The notes under the pieces: generated by a model
Databases searched by the model: none
Told to the model about the DNA's origin: nothing
What the model saw: only the letters and a program-made list of their open reading frames with translations
Assembly (NCBI GenBank): GCA_030077755.1
Contig: JAQJZZ010000018.1
Location: 558,001 to 622,000, forward strand
Origin: Filosporella fistucella
Taxonomy: Eukaryota; Ascomycota; Leotiomycetes; Helotiales
Reading direction: 5' to 3'
DNA: 64,000 nt
Shown: one piece after another, positions 45,733 to 56,739 of the stretch
Position numbering within the stretch: position 1 is the stretch's first letter
Layout of the letters: every line of letters begins with the position of its first letter
Made by a program: the position numbers and the translations under genes

Positions 45733-46450
45733 ATAATAAAATCTTTAAAAAGATCGGCTATTCCAGATCCCTCGAATATGCGGTAGGCAATATAGCCATT
45801 AATAATATATGCCGGGAGAATGGATATTTTAGGTTATCGCCGAGCCAGATAATTATAGACTATAACTCGAGTCCTAGCTAAAGACCATTCATATTTGCGT
45901 TCCCCTATTTTATTATTACTTCCTGATTTATTTATTATTATAATTTGCTCTATAATAAAGTCCTAGAGGTAAAAGAGCCAGTCCCTCCTTAATTCCTCAT
46001 TTCTCTAAGCCGCTATTACCCTCATTTTCTTCTTTATAACCTTAATCTTCTTTAATGCTTTATTAATTATTAATAAGGATATATTTACTTTATATGCATT
46101 TAAAAGAAACTCCTTAATCTCATTTAAATAATAATATGGCGCCATATTAAGAAGGACCTTAATTCCGTAAATTATGCTTTAAGTAAGGACGGGTTTAGGA
46201 CCTCTAAAAGGAGGCAAAACTGGTCTTCCTGCTTTAATCCTGGCCTTATGCGCATATATCGTTAATAGGGCATAGTTATATAAGCTAGCTAGGCGCCGGC
46301 AATATTCATGGTTAATGTGCGCATAAGGGTTGAGGAGGGCATCTTAGATGCGGGCAATAACCCTTTAATATAATTGAGGGGCCATAATCTCTATTAATTT
46401 TTTTTATTAGATGGAAGATCTCATTAAGCTCGATAATTTGATTTAGTTAC
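45733..46450 (-). pseudogene. N-terminal and central part of copy B transposase
   Basis: The minus strand reads EIKEFLLNAYKVNISLLIIN, ERKYEWSLARTRVIVYNYLA and YIAYRIFEGSGIADLF. It is less degraded than the equivalent in copy A in places but still carries stops, and the first catalytic Asp is now Asn (IINKSGSN). It is cut off from its C-terminal part at the TA junction 45731-45732. Confidence 0.75.
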
Positions 46451-46525
46451 CTTATTAAAAGAATTAGATTTGATTTAATTATTATAGTTTAAAGTCATAT
46501 GGTGGGGTGCTTTTTGGCAAAACGC

Positions 46526-46584
46526 GACACCAAAACGCGTTCGCTTAAAAAGTCGTGTTTTCCGACTAGTTAAGGAAATTGCTG
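46526..46584 (-). repeat. Right terminal inverted repeat
   Basis: 59 bases ending AAGGAAATTGCTG, the inverse of the left repeat, followed by TA. Confidence 0.92.
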
Positions 46585-46586
46585 TA

Positions 46587-47407
46587 GTATGTTCCCCTTT
46601 ATCGTTCTATACCACTGCACTTCTTGACGCGGTAAAGACAGCCGTGGGCTTGTCTATAGAGGCCGACAGGTAACTGCAAGTGGTACTCTATGAATTGCGA
46701 ATCCTAGTCTATTTCGAAATATGCTTGGCTTGGAGATGGTGTTTTGAAATCATGTTCAATCTGTAGAGGCTATAATACCTGGTTTATAGGAGGGTTGTCC
46801 ACGGCCTTTTGCTTCTAACCTGGCACCGTTTAACATGCAAGTTCTTGAAGCTCTCAATGGAAAGTTGACCACAGTGGATCTCTCTCAAATCCGAAGGAGT
46901 CGTATAGAAGGTTGTTTACACGTGACTGTCAGGATAGTTTTCGCAATCCGATGCAGATGTACTTGCCTCATTTAATAGGATATGGTCGAAGCAAAATGCA
47001 TACAATATTGTATATAAGTTGACAACAGAAGCTAGCTATAGGCATATAAAAATGCAGATATGCTCGAATTGGCGAGACGGCACGTGACATGTGTTCAGAA
47101 TCGCCATTTCCGTCTGTGCCTATCCCAAGCCTCGATATTCCATTGAGCCTCATTCGAGCGAGAATCTGGTATCTGAAGTCCAAAATCACATCTCGAGTCC
47201 AATGCCAAGTTACTAAGAATAAACTTTGCTGTCCCAGCCCGTCTTCTGACTCACCATCGTCATAACCCATCCCCTCAAATCTGGCATCAACGATTCTGTC
47301 TCGTATCTTGAAGACAACTTGTCCGCTTCACTAAAGCAAATTCCCTCATAATATAACCTGAGCCTCTGAGATGAGTAGCCGGATATCGATTTGCATAGTC
47401 TTTTAAG
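46587..47407. other. Intergenic flank
   Basis: About 820 bases of normal composition. A minus-strand frame at 46968-47270 has no motif. No gene is called. Confidence 0.5.
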
Positions 47408-49095
47408 ATGAATTCGAACAAACGTCATATCGTTGTGTTTTCTGGCGGGAGTGCAGCCAATAATCTGGTCGATGTCTTTGGGAAGGTGGCGGAAGATAAA
47501 GGATGTGCTTTGAGTTAGTGAGTTCTTCTTGAATAGGATATGGGTTTGGACAGAGCTGATTCGAGATAGCATTATTCCTATCAGTGATAATGGAGGGTCG
47601 TCGAGTGAACTCATTCGAGTGTTTGGTGGACCGGGCATTGGGGATGTGAGAAGTATGTCCAATGTCCCCTGTATTCCTCTGTCATTTTGGCTACTTTGAT
47701 TTCCCTCACTTCTCAAATCCTTGAAACGCTTCAATGAAGTGGCGAAGATGCCTTCAGCTTTTCACCCCACTTTTTCAAAGTACTCTTCTAATCTCACCAG
47801 GTCGTCTCGTCCGCCTCATCCCAGAGGATCCATCCATTCCACAGACAACAGCTATAAAAGCTCTCTTCAACCACCGACTTTCCCCAGACTCCTCTCTCGC
47901 ACGTATCGAATGGCTAGACATAGTTGAAGGTCGTCATCTCCTCTGGACATCCATTTCGTCCGAAAAACGGGAGCTGATTCGCTCATTCCTCAACACTATA
48001 AATCTGGAAATCGTCAAACGTCTCCGCCCCACTTCATCCTTCAACTTCCAATCCGCATCTGTCGGAAATCTGTTCTTGACGGGTGCAAGACTATTTACCG
48101 GAAGTTTTGAATCGGCTATTTATTTGCTGGGTGCTATCACTGGAGTACCGAGTAATGTGAATGTGATACCAGCTATCAATAGCAATTTCTCTCATCATAT
48201 CTCAGCAGGTCTCCAAGATGGAACCGTCATCACAGGTCAAAACTCGATCTCTCATCCATCCGCACCAAGTGCTCCGCCGCCGACATCCACACCGCTCCCA
48301 GAAATCTCTACCCTCTCTACCGCCAGCAACAGAGAAGATGACGACACGCCCGTTTCTCCAACCACCGTCCACGCCCGTACCCTCTCCAAAGAACTATCCC
48401 ACCACGATACAATCGAAGACGCTAACCTCCCAGGCTCCCTCCCCACATTACGTAAACAATACATAACTTTCCTCAAAACACATACCACCTCACTCTCCTC
48501 CCCCATCTCCCGTATCTGGTACATCAATCCCTACGGACATGAGATCCGGCCCTCACCAAACGCAAAAGTAATCTCTAGTATCGAAGAGTCAAGCACAGTC
48601 ATCTATTCGATTGGAAGTCTGTATACGAGTATTATCCCTTGCCTGATACTGAAAGAGGTAGGGAGGGTGATAAAGGCGGGGGTAAGATATAAGATTTTGG
48701 TGTTGAATGGGAGTTTAGATCGAGAGACGAAGACTGATATGGTTTCCTACGGAGCCAAGGATTTCGTCAAGGCGATTGCGGATGCTTGTGTTAGTTCACA
48801 AGGAAGAGAGGTTAGGAAAGAGGTTGGCGATGGGAAGGCTAAAGAGGATGAATGGAGAGATTATGTTTCGCATGTTATACATCTACAGGGGGAAGGTACG
48901 CCTCATGTTGAGAAAGAAGAATTGGGCAGATTAGGGATTGAGTGTGTGAGGATTTACGGGAGGAAAGGGGAGGAAGGCGGGATGGTGTATGATGGGACTG
49001 CGTTGGGACAGGCGTTGGAAGCTATCATTGGTGGGTCGAGGAAGGTTAGTGATAGGAGTAGGAGGAATACTTTGGGTATTACTGGCAGTGGGTAA
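47408..49095 (+). CDS. CofD/YvcK-like (UPF0052) protein, 495 aa
   Basis: Three exons, 47408-47517, 47570-47652 and 47801-49095, with introns of 52 and 148 bases. Exon 1 supplies the family's N-terminal Rossmann motif HIVVFSGGSAANNLVDVF, and exon 2 the block IIPISDNGGSSSELIRVFGG. Exon 3 has NLFLTGARLFTGSFESAIYL, NVIPAI and WYINPYGHEIRPSPNAKVIS, then SSTVIYSIGSLYTSIIPCLI and KILVLNGSLDRET, all features of the CofD fold. Bacterial and archaeal relatives are the F420-pathway phospholactate transferase and the YvcK/gluconeogenesis-linked proteins; the fungal member has no established role. A Pro/Ser/Thr-rich insert of about 80 residues splits the fold near 180-260. The longer frame start at 47734 lies in intron 2 and is not used. 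Confidence 0.85.
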
Positions 49096-49759
49096 GTCGA
49101 TGTAGAGGATGGAAGTGTGGAGGAGTTGTTATTACCCATCATTGAGTTAGACATTGAGACATGAAGTGCCCGGTATTTATATTGGAAGTGGAGCCTGCTA
49201 AAGCATAAAGTAATGAGCAGAGCAATCATGTACGAACTTAAGGCGAACAACTATTCACTAAACCTCAGTCTGTAGAATTTTCGTGATAATCCAAAGATCT
49301 GCTCCATTTGAGAAGCCATTCTTCCTAATTCTATTTATCTTTGATCATATGCCCATATTGGCTTTTGATTGATGTTAAATCAAACTTGCTTTGTCGCGTT
49401 CGACATAGTTCCATTCGGAGTTGATATGTTTAGGTGCCTTTGCTCTTCTACCCACGTCCTATGTTAGAGCTGGCTTGGAAGGGAGAAATTCATCTTAGAA
49501 CATATTTAGCATTTAGTTGACATATTTGGATGCACCTCACCGTACATCAGGAGAGGAGTCACCAGGTAGCAAATCATGAAATCATCACTTCATTAATAAG
49601 AGGACGCTGGTATGTGACGGAAGAATTCCCCGACACGTGAGAGATTTCTAGTAGCCCGCTGCATGGTATTAACTCCATAGATGACACCTGCCGGACCCAG
49701 TATTCCAGCTCCATACGCCACGAGATGCAAGATATTTATGCCACACCATTTCCTTCCCT
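49096..49759. other. Intergenic, convergent 3' ends
   Basis: 664 bases between convergent genes. No gene or repeat seen. Confidence 0.5.
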
Positions 49760-50816
49760 TCAACTGACCGAGGTCGCAGGTCGTTTCCCTAGCTTCTTCT
49801 TCGTCATGAGTTTCATCGTCAACGGAAATACCCCACTCCTATTCGACTTCGCCCCTGCCTTGGGTAAGACGATCGCTGTTCTACAAACAGGACAACATTT
49901 CTTGTCTCCGGCATGTAGAGCTTGGTGTAAACACTCTGAGCAAAAGAGATGACCTATCTGTATTAGTAATGCATTAAAACAAAGTAGAGGTATACATACC
50001 GCAATGTGTGACGGTCAAATCCGTTGGGTTGTCCATACAAATAATGCACTGAAACTCTGCCAGCCTGACAGGTTTAGTTGCCTCAGCTTGATTCTGCTGT
50101 TTGATCAACTCCGCCCGCTCTTTGGCCTTTAGCTCCTCGTATTCCTCCTTCGAATTTATTTCCTCCAAATCCACCACTGGTACATCATCACGATTAAGTT
50201 GCCTTGAGCTCGAACTGCTTGGTCTGACTGCCTTCGTTGCCCTTGCCTCTGCAACAGAAATTGAAGCCTTGCGTTTCCTGCCTTGAACCATTCCGTCAGA
50301 CCTGGTTTGTGCGGGAGATGACTCAGTCAGATCTACAACAGAAGATGTGCGTGTGCGAGGAGGCATCTCGGGTGGCGGGGGAGTGAAGTAACGGAATGGT
50401 TCGTCAAAGGGATCTGGGGATTCCGAACCTGTAAGTTGATATTGGGAGAAAGATGATCTTGCCTGCTGGTTTGAAGGCGGTGGGAGGTTACGGCTGTTCT
50501 GACTTGATCGAAAGTTCGAAAGCTCTGGGACGTAGGCAGGAGATGCAATGTGTGGGAGGGCAGGGTCGAAGTATTGAGAGTCGGAGAAAGAGGGAAGGTC
50601 TTCGTAGTTGTTGTTTGGATTTATCGGAGGCAGAGTTAAAGAATCGTAACCACTACCGGTGTTTGAAGACAGACTCCACGGTGATCTGTTGTTGCTGGGT
50701 GTGGCGTTGGAGTTGGAGTTGAGATTCCATGGTGAGTTCGAGTTTGAGTTGGAATTGGGATTATTGCCTTGCGGGGCTAGGGTCGGGGAATCTTCATAAT
50801 AGCGAGGCGATGACAT
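49760..50816 (-). CDS. RING-finger E3 ligase with SUMO-interaction-like motifs (Slx8-like), 336 aa
   Basis: Two exons, 50816-50000 and 49953-49760, with a 46-base intron that splits the RING between its third and fourth ligand regions. The long N-terminus (1-250) is Asn/Ser/Pro-rich and disordered. Two acidic-flanked hydrophobic motifs, SVVDLTES and VPVVDLEE, look like SUMO-interaction motifs; a basic GRKRKAS patch could be a nuclear signal. The C3HC4 RING reads CIICMDNPTDLTVTHCGHLF, CSEC, then CCPVC. This layout matches SUMO-targeted ubiquitin ligases such as Slx8/Rfp, which ubiquitinate SUMOylated proteins in DNA repair. A different RING family with chance motifs is possible. The start at 50816 was chosen because the 22 upstream codons look like leader sequence. 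Confidence 0.82.
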
Positions 50817-51349
50817 TATGTACGGAAGGATTATGTGGTGGGTATTTGAACGAAGGAGGAGGAGCTGCCTCCAAAGGCACAATATACAATCAAAGGAAGG
50901 AAAGGAGAGACGGGGGAGAATATTAAGTGAGATATAAAGAGGAGAGGGAAGTGGAGTGAAGTGAAGTGACGATGTTGTATTGTGTGCACTTCCAGTCCAG
51001 TACGGAAATAGCCTTTGACACTGCGTGTCTTGGGCGGGACTGGCTTTCCCTCTTCAGGGTGTTTCTGCACCCACCGAGCCCGCCTGGAACCACCGTACCG
51101 CACCTTCTTGGGTTACTGGACTGGGTACAACACCGACCGCGCATATGTGACCTTATCGATAGACCGGGCTATTATTTAGCGACCGCGACTTTTTTAAACT
51201 AAAAAATCAGCTTGATGTGAAGGAGGTTCTCCCCACACATCCCGTTCAGGTACTTCAAGAACGTCACGAGTGTGAATCTTCACTCCTTTGCCACGCAAGG
51301 AAACCACAACAATCAATATCATGCTCTAAGAACTAGAGTCGCATATAAT
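50817..51349. promoter_or_regulatory. Shared promoter region between the RING gene and MIP1
   Basis: 533 bases between divergent start codons. No named site is recognised. A run of GAGTG/GAAGTG repeats lies at about 50940-50970. Confidence 0.45.
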
Positions 51350-54300
51350 ATGCTTCATTCAATACGCGCTGGTCGTTCCAACAGACCATGTGCCAGTTTT
51401 GTGAAGCTTGCACGGCACCGGGCGCATCGCCGTCAGGAGATACAGAGAACCGGACTAAAATGGAGATCCTACTCGACTGAGCACCAGAAGTCGGACGAGA
51501 TTTCAGCAGACTCTGAGTCAACATCAAGTGAGTCTGCAGATTGATTCACGATCTAGGGGCATCCTGACAACCTCATAGAATCCTCGCAGGCACGGTATAA
51601 TGAAATAGGGGTTCAGCAATTGAGTAGCCATGTATTCTCCCAGATATTTCCCAATAATATCCCTCCACCGCCCAAACATCTAGTAGAGCTATCCAAGGAC
51701 CATCTGCGACGACACGAATTGTTAGGGAAGAATACAGACAACACCGAGCCGATATCGTTTGACCTACCGGAGCTTCAAGGCAAAACTCTAGATGAACACT
51801 TTTATAAGCTAGGCGTAGATGCTGGAGAACCATACCTTTCGAAAGCCAGACAATTCACACGAGCGAACGGCCCTCCGAAACCGAGAAAATGGGTTCAGAG
51901 GAGTGGTTGGACAAAATACTACCCAGATGGGACATCAGAGGCTGTGGATGCGCCACAAGAGGAGATGCTATGTTTCGATACAGAAGTAATGTGGAAAGAG
52001 AGTTCTTTTGCTGTGATGGCTTGCGCTGTTAGTCCTACGAATTGGTATGCTTGGTTATCGCCATGGTTATTGGGAGAAACCGAGAGCGATCGCCACCTTA
52101 TACCATTAGGAGACCCTGAGCAACCACGAGTCATAGTCGGGCACAATATCGGATACGATCGAGCTCGAATTGCTGAGGAATATGATATCAAGCAGTCAAA
52201 AAACAATTTTCTAGATACGATGTCATTGCATGTAGCAGTGAATGGTATGTGTTCGCGGCAGCGGCCAACGTGGATGAAGCACAGAAAAAACCGGGAGCTG
52301 AGGGACAAAATTGCTGCCCAGACAGATAATGCGGAACTAGCTACATTACTCGGAAACAAGGCTTTAACAGAAGAGGAGGAAGAGCTATGGGTGGGAAGAA
52401 GTTCTGTCAATTCATTACGGGATGTGGCAAAGTTTCATCTAAACGTCTCCATGGATAAAACACAACGAGACGCATTTGGGGAACTCGACCGTGCTGGTAT
52501 TCGAGAAAAGTTGGATCAACTTCTTGATTATTGTGCTGCCGACGTTGAGGTCACTCATCGTGTATACAAGATTGTATTCCCAAACTTCTTGGAAACTTGT
52601 CCTCATCCAGTGAGCTTTGCTGCTCTCCGACACCTATCCTCTGTCATTCTACCCGTTGACAAATCATGGGAGTCCTACATTGCCAATGCAGAAGCTACAT
52701 ATCACAAACTCTCTGATGCTGTGCAAGAAAGACTCATAGGTCTGACAAAAAAGGCGCTCGAAATCAAGGCAGATTCTGAGAAATGGAGTAATGATCCTTG
52801 GCTGAAACAACTGGATTGGTCTGGTCAAGAAATCAAGATGGTGAAGGGCAAGAAAAAGAATGACCCACCCAGGCCAGCTGCAAGACAAAAGATGCCAGGA
52901 ATGCCTCAATGGTACAAGGATTTATTCGCAAAGAAAGATGGGCCAATAGGTCTCTCTGTCAGGACTCGAGTTGCTCCACTGTTGCTTCGTCTAGCTTGGG
53001 ATGGCTATCCTTTGGTCTGGTCCGACAAATATGGCTGGACTTTCCGGGTTCCAGTTGCGGATGCTCACAAGTATAGCGAGAAACAAATGCAAGAATGCAA
53101 TGCTTTCGATGAGAATGATTTGACCCTAAGGGACGATAGAGATGGTGTGTATTTCAAACTTCCCCACAAGGATGGACCTACTGCAAGATGTGCAAACCCT
53201 ATGGCAAAGAGTTATATGCCATATTTCGAGAAAGGTATACTGTCATCCGAATTTACATACGCGAGAGAAGCTCTTGAGATGAATGCTTCCTGCTCGTATT
53301 GGATCAGTGCAAGGGACCGAATCATGTCACAGATGGTTGTATATGAGAAGGATGGGGCAAAAGCTCCGGAACATGCAACATCACCATCAGAAACTGGCTA
53401 CATTCTTCCTCAAGTTATTCCAATGGGTACTGTTACCCGAAGAGCGGTGGAAAATACATGGCTCACTGCAAGCAATGCCAAGAAGAATAGGGTTGGTTCA
53501 GAACTGAAGTCGATGGTGAGAGCGCCGCCTGGGTATTCCTTCGTTGGTGCAGATGTCGATTCCGAGGAGCTTTGGATTGCTAGTCTCGTCGGAGATGCTC
53601 AATTCCAACTTCACGGAGGGAACGCGGTGGGGTTCATGACCCTAGAGGGCACGAAAGCTGCCGGGACTGACCTTCACTCCCGCACAGCTGGGATTCTGGG
53701 CATCACCAGAAATGATGCCAAAGTCTTCAACTATGGGCGAATTTATGGAGCTGGACTCAAGTTCGCCTCAACCTTGCTGAGGCAATTTAATCCCGGCTTG
53801 TCAGAGACAGAGACCACAAAAGTGGCCTCAAACCTGTACAAAGCGACGAAGGGCACCAAAACCAATAGAAAGACTCTCTCTAAGAGACCTTTCTGGCGTG
53901 GTGGGACGGAAAGTTTTGTCTTCAACAAATTGGAGGAATTCGCCGAGCAAGAGAAACCCCGCACCCCAGTATTGGGGGCTGGAATCACCGAAGCTCTTAT
54001 GGCCCGCTTTGTCAATCAAGGTGGTTTCATGACCTCCAGAATCAACTGGGCCATTCAATCATCTGGCGTCGACTACCTTCACTTGATCATAATTGCCATG
54101 GACTACCTCATTCGCCGCTTTAACATTGACGCTCGTCTCGCAATCACCGTTCACGATGAAATTCGTTATCTTGTCCGCGATGAAGATAAATACCGCGCGG
54201 CCATGGCGTTACAAATATCCAATGTATGGACACGGGCTATGTTTTCACAACAGATGGGTATCAACGATCTTCCCCAAGCATGCGCCTATTTCTCAGCTGT

Positions 54301-54811
54301 CGATATTGACCATGTCTTGAGAAAGGAGGTAGACATGGATTGTATCACGCCTTCCCACCACACCGCAATCCCTCATGGCGAATCTCTAGACATATCGACA
54401 TTACTCTCTAAGCCATCCTCGTTCCTTGACCCTTCAATTGTGCCAACTTCACCAATCGACCTCTCGTCGATCGAGTACACCCCCAGAACTCCAGTAATGG
54501 AAGCTCTGTCTTCGAACACAGATACACTGTTCCTAAGAGCTCAGATTACAGCTGACGATAAGGAGCTGCGCGAAATTCTCAAGGAACAACGCAAAGCAGC
54601 TGAAGCCAATGCACCGCCGAAACCAAGAGTCTCCAGATCGAGAAATATTTTGCCCTACGGCTCACATGCACAGTTAGTCGAGGAGCCAGTCACGATTAGC
54701 AGTGTGATGGAAAACAAATGGAGTGGGTACCAAGCAAACGGGAAGCAAAATTGGGGAAGCTGGCAACGGACTTCTACTACTGCAAAAGCGAGACCGGCTA
54801 CCAGGTGGTAG
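51350..54811 (+). CDS. MIP1: Mitochondrial DNA polymerase gamma (Mip1), 1136 aa
   Basis: Two exons, 51350-51527 and 51579-54811, with a 51-base intron. The N-terminus (about 1-45) is rich in Arg, His and Ser with almost no acid residues, a mitochondrial targeting sequence. After ARYNEIGVQQLS the family A polymerase begins. Exonuclease motifs: CFDTEVM (about 192-197, Asp and Glu), VGHNIGYDRAR and YCAADVEVTHRVY. Polymerase motif A is GADVDSEELW (about 716), motif B is RNDAKVFNYGRIYGAG and motif C is ITVHDEIRYL (about 915, catalytic Asp). The enzyme replicates and proofreads mitochondrial DNA. All catalytic residues are present. A Ser/Thr-rich C-terminal extension of over 150 residues is typical of filamentous fungi. 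Confidence 0.96.
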
Positions 54812-56739
54812 AGGATGAGTGTTAATTTCTTTCATTTGTATTGTACGAGAGATGATGACGGCTGTTTTGTACACTTGTGCTTTCGTTTGTAATCTTGCTG
54901 GTGTCGGTATCGTGTAAAGTCTTGTATCAATGGAGGCTAGCGATGTGAATTGGTCAGCTTGGCGTTGGAAGGGGATTTGATTGGATTGGCAAAGGATTGT
55001 ATATTGACGGGAGAAATGTGTTGTGCAGATAGTGAAAATATGGGAATACGATAATGTTGGATATCATTGGCATTTACAACTTTACCGGCTCTGAAATTTT
55101 TAGTCCACGATGGGAGGACTTCTCTATTCCTTCAATAGTCGCCGAGACCCTGTCAAATTTCTTACCCTTATAATCTATGTTATTCCATTCGAGCGTGGAA
55201 ATCGAAGCTAACTGAAAGAAGAAATGATATCAGGAACCAGAATTTTGTCCAATTTCGAGCCGGACAACAATCGAGCAGCATTCAATTCAGTGTTCAGGGG
55301 CTTCAAACCCCTGATATTCTTCGCACGACTGTCTATCTAGCGACTTATGGCCTTATCATAGAGGCATTTTCCTCTTTGATTGTTACCTGCCTATCTGCTG
55401 AAATAATAAACCAATACAGGTTGGAGAAGGGAGGGGAACCATGTTAAACTTGTTACTACTCACAATAGGGCTTTGGTCACATAAAATATGCCCCTAATCA
55501 CCAAGAGACAAGCTGCGATCTGATGGCATTTGGGATAATTTTTATCGATATTACGAAGAACGATAGCCAGAATGATGAACCATCTACTTCCAGCATCGAC
55601 GTCTCGCTCATCAGAGGATCCAATGCGCAAGCACTACTTTCCACCTCAGTTGTACTACGGTAGAACGGACTCTGGAAGGAAGCAGAACCCAGCAAGTGAG
55701 AAAGAATCAGGTCAGGGCCCAGAAGAGGCTGAGAACGTGGTCTGATTTTACACTCTGACCCCTTGGTGGCTGAACTCTAAATTCGATACCTTCCACTGGT
55801 GAACGTGATACCCTTTAGTGTTTGTCTGAATGAAGGGAAAAGGGTCTACAAATGCTTCATTTTTAAGATCCGGATTTCTTGGATAACTTGATTGAAGGAG
55901 AAGGGGTACACCACAAAATGGTGGTGTGAGGGTTAGGTAAGGGGGGAAATGAGGGAGAGGGGTAGTTGAGGCATTAGGAGCAACGGAAGAAGATTTATTG
56001 ATGGAGAAGATGAACGTTCTGAGGTTGAAAAGGAGAAAGGATGGATAATTCCGTAGATTGAGATATTCTTATGGACATGGCATGGGTAGGCGAGGAGGAA
56101 CGACAGGAGACCCGGCTCGCATCAAAGTCCCGTCCGTTCCACTTCCCCGGATTTTCTCTCCCCGCAATATTGGCGACTTGTCATGCATGCCCACGCTTCG
56201 GGGAGTCTTTTATTGTCTGTGAGCTTTGCCAGCCTAACAAGTCTAAGGCGCTACATTTTATAGGGGTATTCCGATGGATAGGGTTTGAGTCACCATAGTG
56301 ACTTAAAAAATTCTAGAAAGTTGTGTCTGCGGATGTGACGTTCTCGGGCGAAACCTTTCGTCATATTAGACCTGTTCGAGGTTTCCAGAAACATTGAGAT
56401 TATTATCAACCTCAAATATTGGCTGATTGAAATAAGCTTAAATTCCCAGTTCTCAAATCCCCTTGTAGAGAATCTAACTAACACTTCCCAGCACGTCGAG
56501 TTTCAAACCGACCGCCTCCATGTCCCCGAAACCCTCACAAGGAACCTAGTTTCTGCAGCTCTGAACCCCAGAAAAACGCATTGATATACTTCTTATCATT
56601 CATAAAGCCCACAATATTCCCCACAAAACATGAAGCCCTGTACTTGCTACCCATCACTCTTGCCTATTTTTCCCGACTTCTCGGAACTGAGCTGTCAGAC
56701 CTGCGTACTTATATGTGCTAAGATAAGGGGATAGTCACG
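54812..56739. other. Long intergenic region, no gene recognised
   Basis: About 1.9 kb. Only short frames on both strands without motifs. The sequence is moderately AT-rich but lacks the RIP extremes of the transposon cluster. Confidence 0.45.

Larger units (their letters stand above)
31533..46584. mobile_element. Nested, RIP-mutated transposon cluster (15 kb)
   Basis: A 15,052-base AT-rich block bounded by 59-bp inverted repeats and TA duplications. Pieces in order: copy A of a TIR element (31533-35012, plus); the first ~2.6 kb of copy B in inverted orientation (35015-45730), containing an inverted solo LTR and a full gypsy element; and the last 0.85 kb of copy B in plus orientation (45733-46584). 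The internal junctions also show TA. Coding regions are full of TAA/TAG stops and G-to-A changes while frames are kept over long distances, which is the RIP pattern. Both edges return abruptly to normal composition. Confidence 0.9.
45733..46584 (+). mobile_element. Copy B, last 0.85 kb, plus orientation, with right TIR
   Basis: Homologous to 34160-35012 of copy A, ending in the right 59-bp TIR (46526-46584), then TA at 46585-46586. Together with 35015-45730 it makes one element of about 3478 bp, the same size as copy A. Confidence 0.85.

Noticed and set aside
31533..46584. Head-to-tail tandem of two independent insertions
   Set aside because: The inverted part and the plus-strand part of copy B meet exactly at one element coordinate with TA, which a nested insertion plus inversion explains and independent insertions do not.
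47213..47734. 173-codon minus-strand frame
   Set aside because: It lies opposite exons 1 and 2 of the CofD-like gene, whose conserved GGSAANN and GGSSSE motifs decide the strand.
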